A DNA stretch of 64,000 nucleotides from Sphagnum compactum (lineage: Eukaryota; Bryophyta; Sphagnopsida; Sphagnales), in the NCBI GenBank assembly GCA_965153455.1, contig OZ234495.1, positions 5,952,001-6,016,000 of the forward strand. Direction: 5' to 3'. A program made the translations under genes and the position numbers. Each line of letters opens with the position of its first letter. The first letter of the stretch is position 1. The notes beneath the pieces are model-generated. The model ran no database searches and was not told the DNA's origin. It saw nothing but the letters and a program-made list of their open reading frames with translations. Shown here piece after piece: positions 1-12,949 of the stretch.

Positions 1-486
1 ACAAACGAACGACTGAAATATGATTATCAGCAACCTAAAGGGGAGGGGGAGGAACAATAAAAACAAAACGCTAAAATAGTCACAAGAAACGATGACCTGC
101 AACCAAACTCCTTCTTCAAACTCCTGCTGCTGCTGCTGCTTGCAACAACTCCTTTGCTCCTTCTTTCAACTACCTGTACCTACTTTACGACTCCTTAATA
201 ATTCTGTGCACCAAACACGAGGAGCAGCTTCCACGAGAAACACGGAACGCAGAACCCACGAGGCAAAAGCGCACTACTCCCCAAGGTGGCGTCGTCTACC
301 ACTGCCAGCAAATACACCTACGGTACTGTACAGGTACAAATACGTAAGGTGAAGGGAGGATGGTGCAGGTCCGGGGGGGGTCGGGAGGGAACTTTTAACC
401 AACTGGTCAAAAGGTTAGGAGACCCATGGTTAGGTTTTTTTCCAATTTTTAGGGCCATTAAAAACCTTTTAAGTTTCCGAAGGTTA
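1..486. other. GC-richer left edge, no gene assigned
   Basis: This stretch is richer in G and C than the following 30 kb, with CTG/CAG-type triplets near 125-145 and a GC-rich part at 210-400. Short open frames cross it on the plus strand, but none shows a recognisable domain or conserved-looking composition. It could be the 5' end (leader and promoter) of a gene reading leftwards out of the window, but I see no start codon or splice signal that decides this. Confidence 0.25.
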
Positions 487-841
487 GGCCTGCTTTACAC
501 TAGGGAGTCAAGGCCAATGTTCAACTCAAATCAAGCATTCCTATTGGTGCAAAAGTTGAAATTAGCCCCCCCCCAAGGCTTTACACCAGGAGTCAAGGCT
601 GTAAATAGAAAAGAGCTTTTTCAATCTGCCCCAAGTTACTAATAAACGCTGAATTTTTATGGCTATCTATTGGCCCCAAGGCTGGAAAAAACAATAGCAT
701 CGAACTTGGGAAGCCAATTTGCAACCCTTGAGGCCAATGGTCGTGCATTTATTAATAACTTGGGGCCAAACAACAAGCCAAAAATGCTCAAAGTTGGCAC
801 TAAGTTTTTTTTTGGCCCTGACTCCTAGTGTAAAGCGGGGC
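487..841. mobile_element. MITE-like foldback element with ~29-bp terminal inverted repeats
   Basis: The ends at 487-516 and 813-841 are inverted copies of one another, sharing the core CTTTACACTAGG and AGTCA, with a few mismatches and one indel. A second inverted pair lies inside: CCCCAAGTTACTAATAAA near 629-646 against the complement of TTTATTAATAACTTGGGG near 748-766. A further direct copy of the terminal motif (TTTACACCAGGAGTCAAGG) sits at about 580-600. The 355-bp size, nested inverted repeats and lack of coding capacity fit a non-autonomous DNA transposon. The GGCC-start resembles PIF/Harbinger (Tourist) ends, but I cannot see an exact target-site duplication, so the superfamily is a guess. 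Confidence 0.6.
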
Positions 842-1569
842 TAGGTTTTTCCGAAGGTTAGTCATGCCTTTCAAATGCATGTGCTTGGTCATATTGAACA
901 GCATGAGGAGGTCTGCGTGCCCATTCCGAGTGCCAATTACATCAGATAATGGCCATTGGTCAGACCCGGATCCATCCAGCCACCCACCCACCAGCCCCTC
1001 CCTGAACTTGGGCCCTACCAGTGGACCCAACTTACCCCAATAACTTCAAGTTACAAGTGGCCGTTGCAAAGAGTATATTTGCAACTTCCAAGCGTCCATC
1101 CATCCACCAAAAAAAGTTCAAAAGGACAGCCTTTTTTACCCTTTTGCGGAAAGGCCTGAAAGTATGTATGTAGCTTTAGAGTTGGATTCTTCCACTTTGT
1201 TGAGATGAATAGAAAAATCATTAAAAGTTTTGCCAAGTAAGTTTGGTTAGGCGCTCAATCTTTAGCAAATTCTTCTTTTTTTTTTTCTGTAATCAGCTTA
1301 TTTGGAGCATTATTTATTACAATTTTGTTGAAATCTCTCCAAGTTTTTTTCATAAGTCCTGTAAAGCTTTATTAAAAAACACACCCTAGATTAGGGAACT
1401 GTACAAAGGAGTAAAATTAAGGAAAAGGGAGAAGTGACAAAATGCCAAGTTGGCTCAAAGTAGTTGTGAAAATCTTTTCATGTCCATAATCGATCGCATG
1501 TGATAGGTCGGCCATATTTATATGTCAAAAATCGACGGCTTGCAATAGATCGATTGTGGTGATGGGAGG

Positions 1570-4050
1570 TGTGTCTTAAAGGGGTGGAAGTCGAGAAGTG
1601 GCTAAGCCTACGACTATCACCCGACTTAAGATGAAAACGTTTGCATCTTTTGTAATGTGATCAAAACTTTTTGACGAAGAAAGGTGACCAAGGTAAAAAG
1701 ATGAAGGCCCTCTAGCCCCTTCAAGCTCCAAATGGCATTGGCATAATCGTGCAAAAACACATCGGCATGTTTGTGTAAGCAACCAAATACCTCAATTACT
1801 AAAGGGAAGAATTGATTAGTGGGGTGTCGGTTGTGATAGTTCCTTTCTTTGGCTTAAGCTACATCAAAAGCAACAAATCCTTAAGTTGCACAAGATCGGG
1901 GAAGTAAATCCATTCGCGTTGGGTTGGCAATGACAACGTCAGCTAAGGTGCGAGTGCCATCTTTGGTAAACACAATGTTGACTCATAGACAAAAGGAATT
2001 GAATGTGGTTGAAGGAAGCGCATGTAATTGTTCTCGTCCCACATGGAAGCTAACATCTCGCACAATGGCGGCAAAGGTGTCACAAATTGCATCATGAGTT
2101 CCAATGCATTCATTGCCATGAGCACAATGTAAGAAGTGGATACCCATTGGGTTGATAGGATGTGTGCACACACATTGAAAGATGCTTGCAATTGAGAAAT
2201 GGGGTAGTCCAAGTCGCATACGAAATGTTGTGGAAAAAATTGGGGAAAACAATCGAAAGGCTAGGAAAATTAGTCACACTATAAGCTAGGCGCCTACCCG
2301 TAGGCCAAAACATGATAAAATTCGAACACGATGGGCTTCAGATGTCCTGTCGGAGAACATGTTAGAAAGGGTATGATGATTCAAACGTTCCGAGATGGAA
2401 TCTTGAAGTTGAACCATTGTTATTTAATGAATTGTTCAAATGGAAGGAAAGACACATGGGCTGGGGTGATAAAAAATCACATGCCACCTTGAAATGTTAC
2501 TCAAAAGGAAATGTGTTGTTGTCAACTCCTACTAAGGCTTCAAGAAGGAAGGGACATTGATCAATCATAAACCTAGCAACTATGACTAAAACAACAAGGG
2601 CCCAACTCTTTAAATAGGTTGTTGGGGCAATGGTCGATGTTCATATGAACCTGACGCCATCGAAAGTTATTACGAGGGAAGTTTGTTTACAAACTAAAGG
2701 TCCTTCTGGGCTATTAAACGATCCTAGACCCAAAAGGCATCCAAACATTTGAAAGAAAGAGGTGTCAAAGGAAGGGACTCTGTGAAGGTGAAAGATGGAA
2801 GTGTGCATCATAAAATATACGATGGCATTGCACAAAATAATGAGTTAGAATTCCAAAGGCCACCTAAACATCACCCATTATAGGGAGAAGGTCCACATGT
2901 CAAGCATCCTCTAGCAAGGCATCTTTGATGAAGGATGATGTGAAAATTAAGGTGCGCAATGGAACTCCCAAGACTTTAATTCCTTCGGATGGGGTGTCGA
3001 AGTCTGATGGTAGGCCAAAGGGTGATCATGCAACGCATTTGTAAGGTTGGATAGAAAGACCTATCGCATAAAGTTCGATCTAAAAATGCTCATATGCAGA
3101 TGTTACAATTAAAGGGGACCTATGATGTGAGTGTCATTTATAATGGATGGAAATAAACAAAAGGGGAAATGACTAACTATAGAACATAAAGCCTTAAAAT
3201 GGGCTAGAGAAAATAACGTTTCCCTTAAATGATCACTTTGACGAATCCCCATGGCAGGTGAGATGATTGTGACATCACATTCACAATTAAGATGATTACA
3301 AAACAAAAAGGATTCAAATGCATAAAATGCATGAACAAAGGGGATGAATTGTATGATGTCCCCACCTATTGCACAAAGTTCTTGAAATATGACATATCTT
3401 GACACTGGATTGAAAGCATTTGCCACATCCAACTTAAGAACAACCTAGTCATGGTGAAGGTCCAGGGTGCACTTGATGCCATAAATTACTACTTCACAAC
3501 CACCCTTAGTTGCAACTCCAAATTGGTGTGGGGAAAAAATGTTGTAAAAGTTTCGCGAAATTGAAGGTATAAAGCGTAGCTTGTGAATCGATACAATGTT
3601 TCCCCCGTTAATTTGGAACGAATTCCACTTGAAAGTTTGGTCATGGCTAAAAAGCAGGTCACTCCAAGGACACGTGCAATTTGGGGTGGAATGTCACCCT
3701 ATGCAATATGAGAACAAAATTATAACAACTAAAAGAATCCATTTGCTAAATCTTCAAAGTGAAAACAGTCCTGAAGGTGTTCAAAAACCATCCCAAAAGG
3801 ACCACTTACCAATAAATGTGGCATGCGTTGGAACGTCAATTTGAAATAATCGAAAGAAAGCTCAAAGTTTTTGTTTAGTTCATAGTCTTTGAAGAAAAAT
3901 GGGAAGTAGCTATCTGATTCAAGGTGTGATCCGGTGAAAGTTGAGGTGGTGTTGAAGGACATGGGTGCGAAAGAAAATGGTGCCAAAGCGTGAGCTACTT
4001 GAGAGTATTCCCCTACACACCCAAGGGCTAAACTATGGAACATGTGTTTA
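1570..4050 (-). pseudogene. Decayed reverse transcriptase of a retroelement
   Basis: Read on the minus strand from about 4045 down to 1570, this is a degenerate reverse transcriptase split by stops and frameshifts. Recognisable pieces in order are: an upstream block at 4043-3729 (with GPFGMVFEHLQDCFHFEDL), then SPHQFGVATKGGCEVVIYG near 3530-3455, then a 107-residue piece at 3432-3109. That piece holds the catalytic-A-like LDVANAFNPVSR, the RQ(S)D motif equivalent to RQGDPLG, and NDTHI in place of the usual ADDTHI. Further 3' pieces at 2835-2641, 2313-1943 and 1782-1576 keep the same order, the last containing GCLHKHADVF. RT motif order is family knowledge. The substituted catalytic aspartate and many stops show it is dead. 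The clade is not certain; it reads as a LINE-like (non-LTR) RT. Confidence 0.7.
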
Positions 4051-5309
4051 TGAGTTGGAGGATCATGTTAGGGAAATGGGATTGAATTCAAACTGGCCCA
4101 CAAAGCTTGGGCCCACAAGAAAAACTCCTCCCACAGGTTTTCTTAATTGCCTGCTAGAAAACGATTAAGTCGAATTCGTGTTTCCCTATGCCCTATCACC
4201 AGCCACAAAGGGAGAAAACGAAACACCATTGGGGGAGCAGGAAAAGCAAGTGTTAAAATACCACATTATGTGGGTCTTGCACTAGTTTATTCAATGGAAA
4301 ATGAAATGCCACTTATACATCACATTATAGAGCAATGGGGATGCAATTATACAAACAATGTTTTTATGTTCATCACTAAAGCCATGTTTCAAAAGGTGGA
4401 TATTCATTGGGTTAATTTCAAATACAATAAAACAAACACATTACATTAATCAAGGAACTTTAGTTTGATTTTGAGGGTTATTAATAACCATTGTTGGTGA
4501 CCAAAAAAATGTGAAGAAACTTTTAAATGATGTTAGTCATGCACTTGACCTTAGGCTTGAACATGAAGAAACAAAAATTATTGGAATGAGCAGTTGAAGC
4601 CATTGTTTAAAAAAATGTTGGATAAGGTGTCATGGTGCAATCAAATAAAGATTTTACCTTGCAACCAAATTAAACTTTGACCAATGAGGTGTTTAAAGTG
4701 GGAAACCATTCCTAAGGTAAAAATTTTAAAATATGCCAAAAAAAATTCAACAATTGCCACAAATCACAAGAAATGCAAACCTAAATCTAATCTAAGACTA
4801 AAAACATAAAGACGTAAGGTAAGAACACGATATATGCTAAAAGATTATTCAAACATAAATTTATTCTGATAATGTATGAAATCAAAGGTTATGACAAGAA
4901 AATGTACCCAAAACTGGTGTTGAACAAACTAAAGGTAATGGAAGGTCCTACCTTTATTTATACCCCATTGGCGACCTAGCTCAAAGAAGCCTTCATAAAG
5001 GCTTCCATGTCTACACTAACCAAATAAGTTTCCTAATTAATAATGAATTAGGAATTAACTAAGAGTTAACAATGATGCAAGCAATGATACAAGCGATGAT
5101 GTAAGTGATGATGTTGGCGATTATGTTGGTGCAAGTGATGATGCAAACAATGGGTGATGGTGGTGTTTGTGATAGGTAACTAGCGGATGGTTTGCGGTTT
5201 GCATGGGGGATGAAATGGAAGATTGGTCAATGGTGGCGCATGATGAAGCAAATGGGCGACGGGAATTACAAAGTTCAATGAGACTTAATGAGTTGAGGGA
5301 CATGGGACG
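4051..5309. other. AT-rich intergenic DNA
   Basis: No gene, RNA or clear element seen. There are runs of imperfect GATGATG-type triplet repeat at about 5070-5165 (alternating 'gatgatgc/aagtgatgatg') that look like simple-sequence expansion. Short open frames here have no recognisable domains. Confidence 0.4.
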
Positions 5310-5312
5310 TTT

Positions 5313-5463
5313 CACTAGAAGAAAAATGGGGTTTTCTAACCAACTTTTGTGACTATTTTTGTCCAAGGCAACTAGTGTTTTAGTTACATGCGACAAAAAT
5401 TAATTGCCTTGGACAAAAATAGTCGCATTGGACAAGTCAAAAAAACCCATTTTTCTTCTAATG
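5313..5463. mobile_element. CACTA-type foldback MITE, 151 bp
   Basis: The left end begins CACTAGAAGAAAAATGGG and the right end, read in reverse complement, begins CATTAGAAGAAAAATGGG, so one base of the CACTA terminus has mutated on the right. The element is flanked on both sides by TTT (5310-5312 and 5464-5466), the 3-bp target duplication expected for CACTA (En/Spm) transposition. Inside, 5351-5371 and 5404-5424 form a perfect 21-bp inverted repeat, so a transcript would fold into a strong hairpin. It has no coding capacity. Movement would need a transposase from elsewhere. Confidence 0.8.
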
Positions 5464-5466
5464 TTT

Positions 5467-7999
5467 GGTGCCGATGAAATAAGAGGTCTATTATGAACAT
5501 GGACCCCATTTTTAAAAATTGCCTACCACAACAAGATAATCTTAAATCTACAACACTAATCACACAATATTAAACAAAACAAAAGGAAAAAGGTAAGAAA
5601 CTTTCCAAAGAGTCCTTTGCTAGAGCATTATGCCAAGGCTAAACCCTAACTTCGTTACAGGCTGAGGTGTCATGATCACTAGGCTACTGGATTCAACGAG
5701 ACCTAAACACTGTAATACCAAAATATTATATTGGGACTTATTTGCACAATTCTGGATAGGTCCCACATTTTGAAAATTTCCTATTTCAATATGGTAATTT
5801 TAAACCTATAAAGCCAACCACATAAGACTGGACAGATCAAATTGAAAAAGATAATGAATTGTCACAAACAAACAAGTCTGATTTCAAAAGATTCTTGAAC
5901 TTTAATTTTGTTATAACCTTCGACATCATAATCCTTACTCTATTAGGTTTGACACAACCTATATACTTTTAAAAAATTATTGTGCAAAAATTAAGGGCCC
6001 AAAAACTTTAATATTTTATTCTTCGAACTACCCAACCAATGTAACACCCAACTTCAATAATAGAAAAACAACCTAGATTAAATGTTTTGTTTTTTAAAAA
6101 ACTAATTTTGAAAAACTAATGACTAGCCATTAAGTATTGACACGCTCAAACTTACAACACATTTTTATTTATTCATTTATCTATATTTTTTTATATTTTT
6201 TCTTCTTCCTTTGTTATTTCTCTAGGATTGTGACATGAACCAAGAAAAACCAAAATTGTGACAAAATCTCTCTCTTTGTAATAGAAACTTTCTATTGTGT
6301 TTAATTTGTATATAATGACTAGATTCTTGGTGATAAAAAACTTTCTAAACATGACAAAAGCATTTTTTTCGTTTTTTAATTTAAAAGGGCCCACCATACA
6401 ACTCTAGTAAAAGAAAAGCAACAAACACAAAACCCATCTTCCTTTAACCTCTTTACCTTTGTTGTATTGTTGTCTATTGATGTTAGTGTTATTGTTGTCA
6501 CTGTCCTCCTCCTTTGCTCCAAAAAGTGGTTGCTTTCATATGTCCCGTTATGCTAAGAAAATCTTTAAAATAGATTTACAATTAATCCCCTTAATGGAAC
6601 TATAACTAGATTACCAACAAGGCCTTTTTATACTGAAATGGAATTGGACCCCGTCTTTGTTGTTTCCTAAAAGCCCCCAACTATAATTTCTTTTTCTTTT
6701 TATCACTACTTGTCCCTCTTTGTTTATCGTTCTCTCTCTCTTTTTGCACAACACTAATTAATGAGTGTAGGGAAGCAACGACAAGGTGTTTAGATTCATT
6801 ATGGAATATAGTAGCATTAAAGGATTTGGCCCCTAGGTTAATAGGTCTATTTTTCTATGAGGATTTTTTTAAAATAATATTTTGGCTTGTGTTAAAACTT
6901 GATATTAGTAATAGAGTTATGATATCTTGAAGGATTTTGGTTTTTTTCAAAGGATTTTTTTGAAGATTATATTTTTTGCATGGTGAAATATTTGAATTTC
7001 CATAATTATTCTTTTGCCATAAAATACTTTTTAATGTAAATGGCAAGGCCACAATGTGACACACCCATTGTTTAACATCCTTGAATGGATTCAACCCTCT
7101 TCTCATCATTCACACTAGGCATAATTGCCTCCCCCTCCCCACCCCCAAATTGTTAATGTTAAATTCTACTGCACCATACATAGCCACAACATGGTCTCAC
7201 CCATTACAAGATACACTTCCAACCACCTTTAAGCAAGTTATGGAAGGCACTGTCAAATGGAGTGGCACTTACTACTTACAACAAGCATGTTCATTGCAAA
7301 TTAGTTCTACTTTGGAGGATAGACAAACTTCAAATAAAGTCACAAGCAAAGGGTTTTTTTTCCCATGAGGTAGGTGGATCCTCCACGATAAATTATAGGA
7401 CTTAACCCAAAAGTCGGCTACATGTCAGAAAAAACAAATTATCTAAAAATCTCCTATATATTGACAACATGTAAAACTTATGGTTGAAACTAGTGTTGTT
7501 ATGGTATCATGAAAATGCTAGGCATAAACCTTGGTGTGCACTATGATAAAAAGGATTTTACGTGTAGATTATCAAAGTTACAAAAATAGGTTGAGAACTT
7601 TGTTTTCAGTTCTAGATGAAAGCAATGTGTTACATTAACTAAACATGCAAGTTTAAAGTTTTGTAAAACCTAGTTGATACCAAGGCCCAATTGTTGTGTC
7701 AAGCTCTAGTATGGGGAGATTGTTATCAATTATGTTAATGTTACATGTTTATGGTTTCTGAGCATTTCTTTTAGAGATTGTGGCATGATTTGACAGGATT
7801 TTTTTTGCATTTAGGAGCCATTATTGAGTTTTCATTCGTCATTACAAAGAGGAGTTGTACATTAAAGGTGAAATTTCTTGATTGCTTTGTGCATTCCCTT
7901 TGTGTCAATTTTTTTCATGTTTGTGCTTGTTTTTTATGTTTGAAGTATGATTAATATTTTTCATGTTTGCAATGTCTTATGTGTTTTTCATGTTTGTGG
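5467..7999. other. AT-rich non-coding DNA
   Basis: I see no gene or structured repeat in this stretch. Pyrimidine-rich runs near 6190-6480 and 6690-6745 and homopolymer tracts are the only notable composition. The few open frames are short and lack recognisable domains. Confidence 0.4.
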
Positions 8000-8002
8000 A
8001 TT

Positions 8003-8113
8003 CACTACTACAAAATGTGGGTACAGTTCACTAGTCCCTGTTCACTAGACCAGTGAATTCATTCAAAATCCATTGAAATCACTTGGCATACAGGGACACC
8101 TTTTGTTGTAGTG
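8003..8113. mobile_element. CACTA-type mini-MITE, 111 bp
   Basis: The left end reads CACTACTACAAAATGTG and the right end in reverse complement reads CACTACAACAAAAGGTG. Both are classic plant CACTA (En/Spm) termini. The element is bounded by the trinucleotide ATT on each side (8000-8002 and 8114-8116), matching the superfamily's 3-bp target duplication. The interior repeats the motif TTCACTAG twice near 8027-8050. At 111 bp it is far too short to encode anything and is little more than two ends joined. Confidence 0.85.
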
Positions 8114-8116
8114 ATT

Positions 8117-11100
8117 GTTGAATATTGAATCAATTCAAAATATGGATGCATTCAAGTTATTGAACTAATATGCAAATGCATTTCACATTATAAGGTCTAA
8201 TAATCTAGTTGTCAATGAACTTTATGGTTCTATAGTGTCAAATGAAGTGTTGCAAGTTGAACGTGTAGTTGATGAAAAACAACAAGCTGAAAAAGAAGCA
8301 CTCTAGAAATAACAATTGACATAATCATCACCAATCAAAGTTTTTGGGTTCACAAGTTCATAGTATAACAAAATCATGGGTTTTTTTGTGTCAAATGAGA
8401 ACAATGTTTAATCAATGTGCAAGTAATGCAATTCCTGAAGTGTATGATATGTTATTCTTTTGAAAATTTTGCAAGTTTTTATAAGTTACAACTTTGAACA
8501 TGGCATCATGGCTATGAGCAAGCATGCCACAAATGAACATGGCTTGGATTTGGTGAAATACATGGCACACAAAAATGATCCAGAAGGCAGAGATGGTGCT
8601 AAACAACAAAAATGTAAACATAAGGCATCTATCACACTTACAACCACACCAATTTTTTTGAAAATGTGAGGCTTTACATAAATGTAACCCAATTCAAATG
8701 GGGTTTGTTGATAATCTTGTTTTGATTATTGTTAAAGGATATATGCCACCATACGTTGTGGAGAGCCCTTAATGAAGTGAATGGTGTTACACATTTGTGG
8801 TCAAGTTCAATTTCCTTTTCACAAACAACTTGTTTGTGAACACCTTGTTGTTATGCTATAATAAACCATCAAAATTTATGTTATTCTTACCATTGGTTAG
8901 TGTGCAATATGACAACATTTGATTTCTGAATGTCAAAGTCAAGTTATGACACATTTGTTTTGGTCATCAATTTCATTGACTAAAGTTGATTTCCTTACTA
9001 CATAATTTTTGAACCATTTGAAGCGCCCAATACTTCTAGTATAACTCTTGTTAAACAAGTAAAACTATAACAGTTAAATTCAACTTAACAAATAATGTCA
9101 TCACGTATGTCAAGAATAAAGAATTAATTTGAATTTTCTCACAACTGTTTTCACTTCTATTGTGTCATGTGAACTTTTACAATACATTAGCCCTTTTTTT
9201 TGGTCATGTTATGTCAAAAACATGTCAATATGTCACAAATGAAACTAAGGTGGGTGTGGCCATGAAAAAAGTTAATTTGAAAGATGCAAAAATTGTTCTC
9301 CAAAAAACAATTTCCTAGATTCAAAAAATCTAGAAAGGGTAAACATGAATGGGAAAACGTTTGCCATGAAGCTAACATGCAACATAAAAATTTCAAACCC
9401 TTTTGAAAACATGTTTTGTTTCCAACGCAATTTTATTCCAATAAACTTGTCACAAACACCACTTCCACATGATGAATGGAGTTCATTATATGGATGTTCA
9501 TCTATGATTCATAGTTAACTTTTAGTTAATTTGTAGTCCTTTTGTCATTAGGAAGTCTATTAAAAAACCTTTTTGATAAATGAACATATGAAAGTTTTCA
9601 TTGGAGTTTCTTTAAATTAGTTCCTCAAAAGGATATAAATCGAAATAAAACCCATCATTATTTTTAGTCTATTCAACATTAGTCCAGAATATGATCTTGT
9701 TCCATAACCTTATTTTGTTCCTTTTGTGTTTATGTTTTCATATTTTATTATAATGTAAATATTTGTTTACATGGTTGTTTTTCACATTTCATGTTCTTGT
9801 GTTTAACCTTTTGTGGTTTTGGTTTAATTTCTATATTTTGTGTTTAAATTTAAATTTAAGTTTGTTTCTCATTGCCATTTTCATAGTTTTTGTGCCCATA
9901 ACAAAACATTAAAACATGCGAATCAAGGTATTGGTCATTATTTGATGCGGTGTTTATTGTTTTGGTGAAAATGGGGACAATGGGGTTGGACTATATGTTT
10001 TGAATTGTTGTTGTTCCTCCATTTCAATGTGGTGAATTTAATCAAGACATAAAAAATTTGTATGGTAGAATGGTTATTAAATTCATTAGCATGTTATAAT
10101 TTTTTTTAGGTTTTGTATAAATCTTTTCTCAAAAACAAATTCATAACATGGTCGTTTTGATATTGGATTTGCATTTCAAAAACATGGATTTGCATCATGG
10201 ATCACATTGGTAGGCATCAAGCTACCACATTAATGTAATAATATGATGATTTGGTTATGATACCATTATTAAAAGTTGTTATGGGTTTTTTGAATCTAGG
10301 TCAACCTACGATCCTAATTCCTCCAAAAACCTAAATTAACTTCAACTTCAATTAGGTTATTCAAATTAATAGTTTAAACACAAGAATCTACTAAAGATTT
10401 TTTTCAAAATTGAACTATCTTTGTTTTCTAGGTTCCATGTGGAGAATGCAAATGGTTTCAATTCATTGGTGTGGTGGTCTTCCAATAAGTCCAAGTTCCC
10501 ACACGTGAGTTTTGTGGGCACAATAAATTTTTGGCATCTCGAGTTCACAAATCAATATTGATGAATGAAGACTTGATTTAAAAGGTGGGCTATTTTCATG
10601 GATACAAAATCCTATGTTTGAGGATGTTAGATGGGTTGCATATGCATGATTTTGCCTTCAATTGCACATATACATGGTTAATTGCAAATTTTCACATTAT
10701 TACACTAATTTAACATACTTACAATGCAATATAATCTTTGAATGGTTGTTTTTTTCCTTGTTGGTGATTTGCCCATCCTAACACTCTATTTTCTTATTTG
10801 GAAACATACACATTAACACAAAAAAACTTAAACCTAATATCAAGATCTAAGTTGTTATTTTGCCATGTTCAACATTAACATACCCATGTTGATACTAATG
10901 CTACAAATTTTCAACTAGCAAACTATTATACCATATTCATACCAAAAACCAAAGGATGAAAACATGGTAAAAAAAACGAAGGGCACCAAGGTAAAAGTCC
11001 TTTTCCAAGGACTGCACATGACACATGTTTTTATGTTGATTTGTAACTTTGAAATTTGTATTTTGGGCACCCCTTTTAAAATTGCAATTTAGATAAATGC

Positions 11101-12420
11101 ATTTTGACTACAAATTGATTTTATATAATGTATATTATGCATTCATGGCCTTTATCACATAAACATGAGCAACTTTTGTTGCATGCACATTTTCAAAATC
11201 CATAATTTTTAGGGTCAATAACACTTTTGAACCAAATGTGATCAAATTGGTTATAAAAAAAAAAATCATTAGTTCATTTTTTTTGCCTTTCTAATAATCA
11301 ATGTTGAATCCTCTTCAATTTTTAGAAGGAATGGTGCACATTTGGGAGAAAAAACAACACTTGAAAAAAACAAGGACTGTCCATTTAGGTTATAGCCCAT
11401 TTATTTTTTGTTGTTAAGTGGCAACATTTTTGCCAATAAAAAGAGGTTGATATTTAGTGGGTTCTAGGTTTATTTGTGTGGCCAAAAAACACACTAGAAT
11501 TCATAAGAACTGAAACTTTTATTTATTGGCAAAATTTTCCAAAAAGAAACTTTCTAATCTAAAAATTTGAAATTGAAATGATTTTGAAGGCCTTCAATTA
11601 TCAAAAGTAAGAAAACATTATTAATAATTTTCAAAATTTCTATATAACCAAAAATATAAAAGGTTGATTAAATAATCATACTTCATATTTCGTTTATAAC
11701 CAAATTTGGTTAAATATTCCTAAAGATAATCACCATATTATTTATATATTCTTATGGACAATTCCCAATTTGGTCACAAACAAAAATTTATAATAAAATT
11801 GTTACAAAAGATGATGAACCATCACCCTTGTAACATTAATGTGGCATGTGTCATTGGTTAAGTGTGAAAGGACCTTGATGATAAAATTCAATTTTGAAAA
11901 GAAAAAGAAGTGTTTTCAATTTGAAACTAATTTTCAATGACAAAAATTACTCAAAATTCAATGTATTCCCCACCTTAGGTTTTAAAATTATGGAATCACC
12001 TCCAAAAAATTCTCATGCATCAAAAGCTTTGCAATACTAATTAGAGCTCACCCCAATTTCCCTAGAGTATTTAGTTTTGATTGTTGAAAATTGCTCCATA
12101 TTCGATAATTTTTGCATCATCAATCCAAACACTACCAAACCACCTCCATGCACTCATCAAGTGCTTGACAACAATACCAAGAGCAAGGCAAGGGACACTA
12201 TAGATTTCAATGTGACAAACAAAAGAAACAAATTACCTACATTAACGGATAGATGGTTAGGTGATAATTTGAGTAGACGATGATTTTGTTATTCTTAAAA
12301 TGAGTACAATTAGGTCTCCAGTTTTCACTCACAAAATGGTTCCAAATTAAAGCCAATTTGTGTCCCAAATTTTTAACAATGGGAAGTTTTTATAATTCCA
12401 GGCATAAAATTGTTCTTTAA
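8117..12420. other. AT-rich non-coding DNA
   Basis: No supported gene, RNA or intact element over about 4.3 kb. Open frames are at most about 70 codons and of low complexity. The stretch is presumably old, diverged repeat sequence and intergenic DNA. Confidence 0.4.
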
Positions 12421-12425
12421 ACTCT

Positions 12426-12600
12426 CATCTAAACTTGGCCATGGGTCCAATTTATGGCTCTTAGCCAACAAGGTTGCTCTATTTCATTGGACCTTTGACC
12501 TTCATCTAAAAGTTGTGGGTCCAATTTATGGCTCTCGACCAATAGGATTGTTTTATTTCATTGGACCTTAGACCTTCATCTAAAGTGGCCTTTAGGCCCC
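12426..12600. repeat. Two to three diverged ~75-bp tandem copies
   Basis: The block beginning CATCTAAA recurs at 12426, 12503 and 12577 (spacing 77 and 74). The first two copies share GGGTCCAATTTATGGCTCT and ATTTCATTGGACCTT. The third copy is only a stub before the sequence diverges. Nothing coding is seen. Confidence 0.7.
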
Positions 12601-12949
12601 CTTTACATTATGGTGCGAGATCATGACCATGGAAATGTTAAAAGCTCTCAAAACACATCCAAAGGTCATCCCATGGAAATTCAAAAATCATTTATGTGTG
12701 GGCCAAGGTTGTCAAGTATAAATATTATCAAGTACCAACATATTATAAAAGAGCCAAAAAAGTAACTAATTATTTTATTCTATTTTAGATTTTAAACTTG
12801 ATATTCTATGTAACTTTCTTTACCACTAGTTTAGCGTTTCTCATTTCTTTTTTCCTCATCACTTTCCTTCCATTTATTCTTTCTCCACTTTCTTCATGTT
12901 TTTCATTTCCACAAGTAGGATCACCATGCATTGTAGAACTGTAAAAAAT

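Noticed and set aside
5070-5165. Regular GATGATG-spaced pattern that might suggest a CRISPR-like or coding repeat
   Set aside because: It is a degenerate simple-sequence expansion with no constant repeat and spacer, in a eukaryotic nuclear context.
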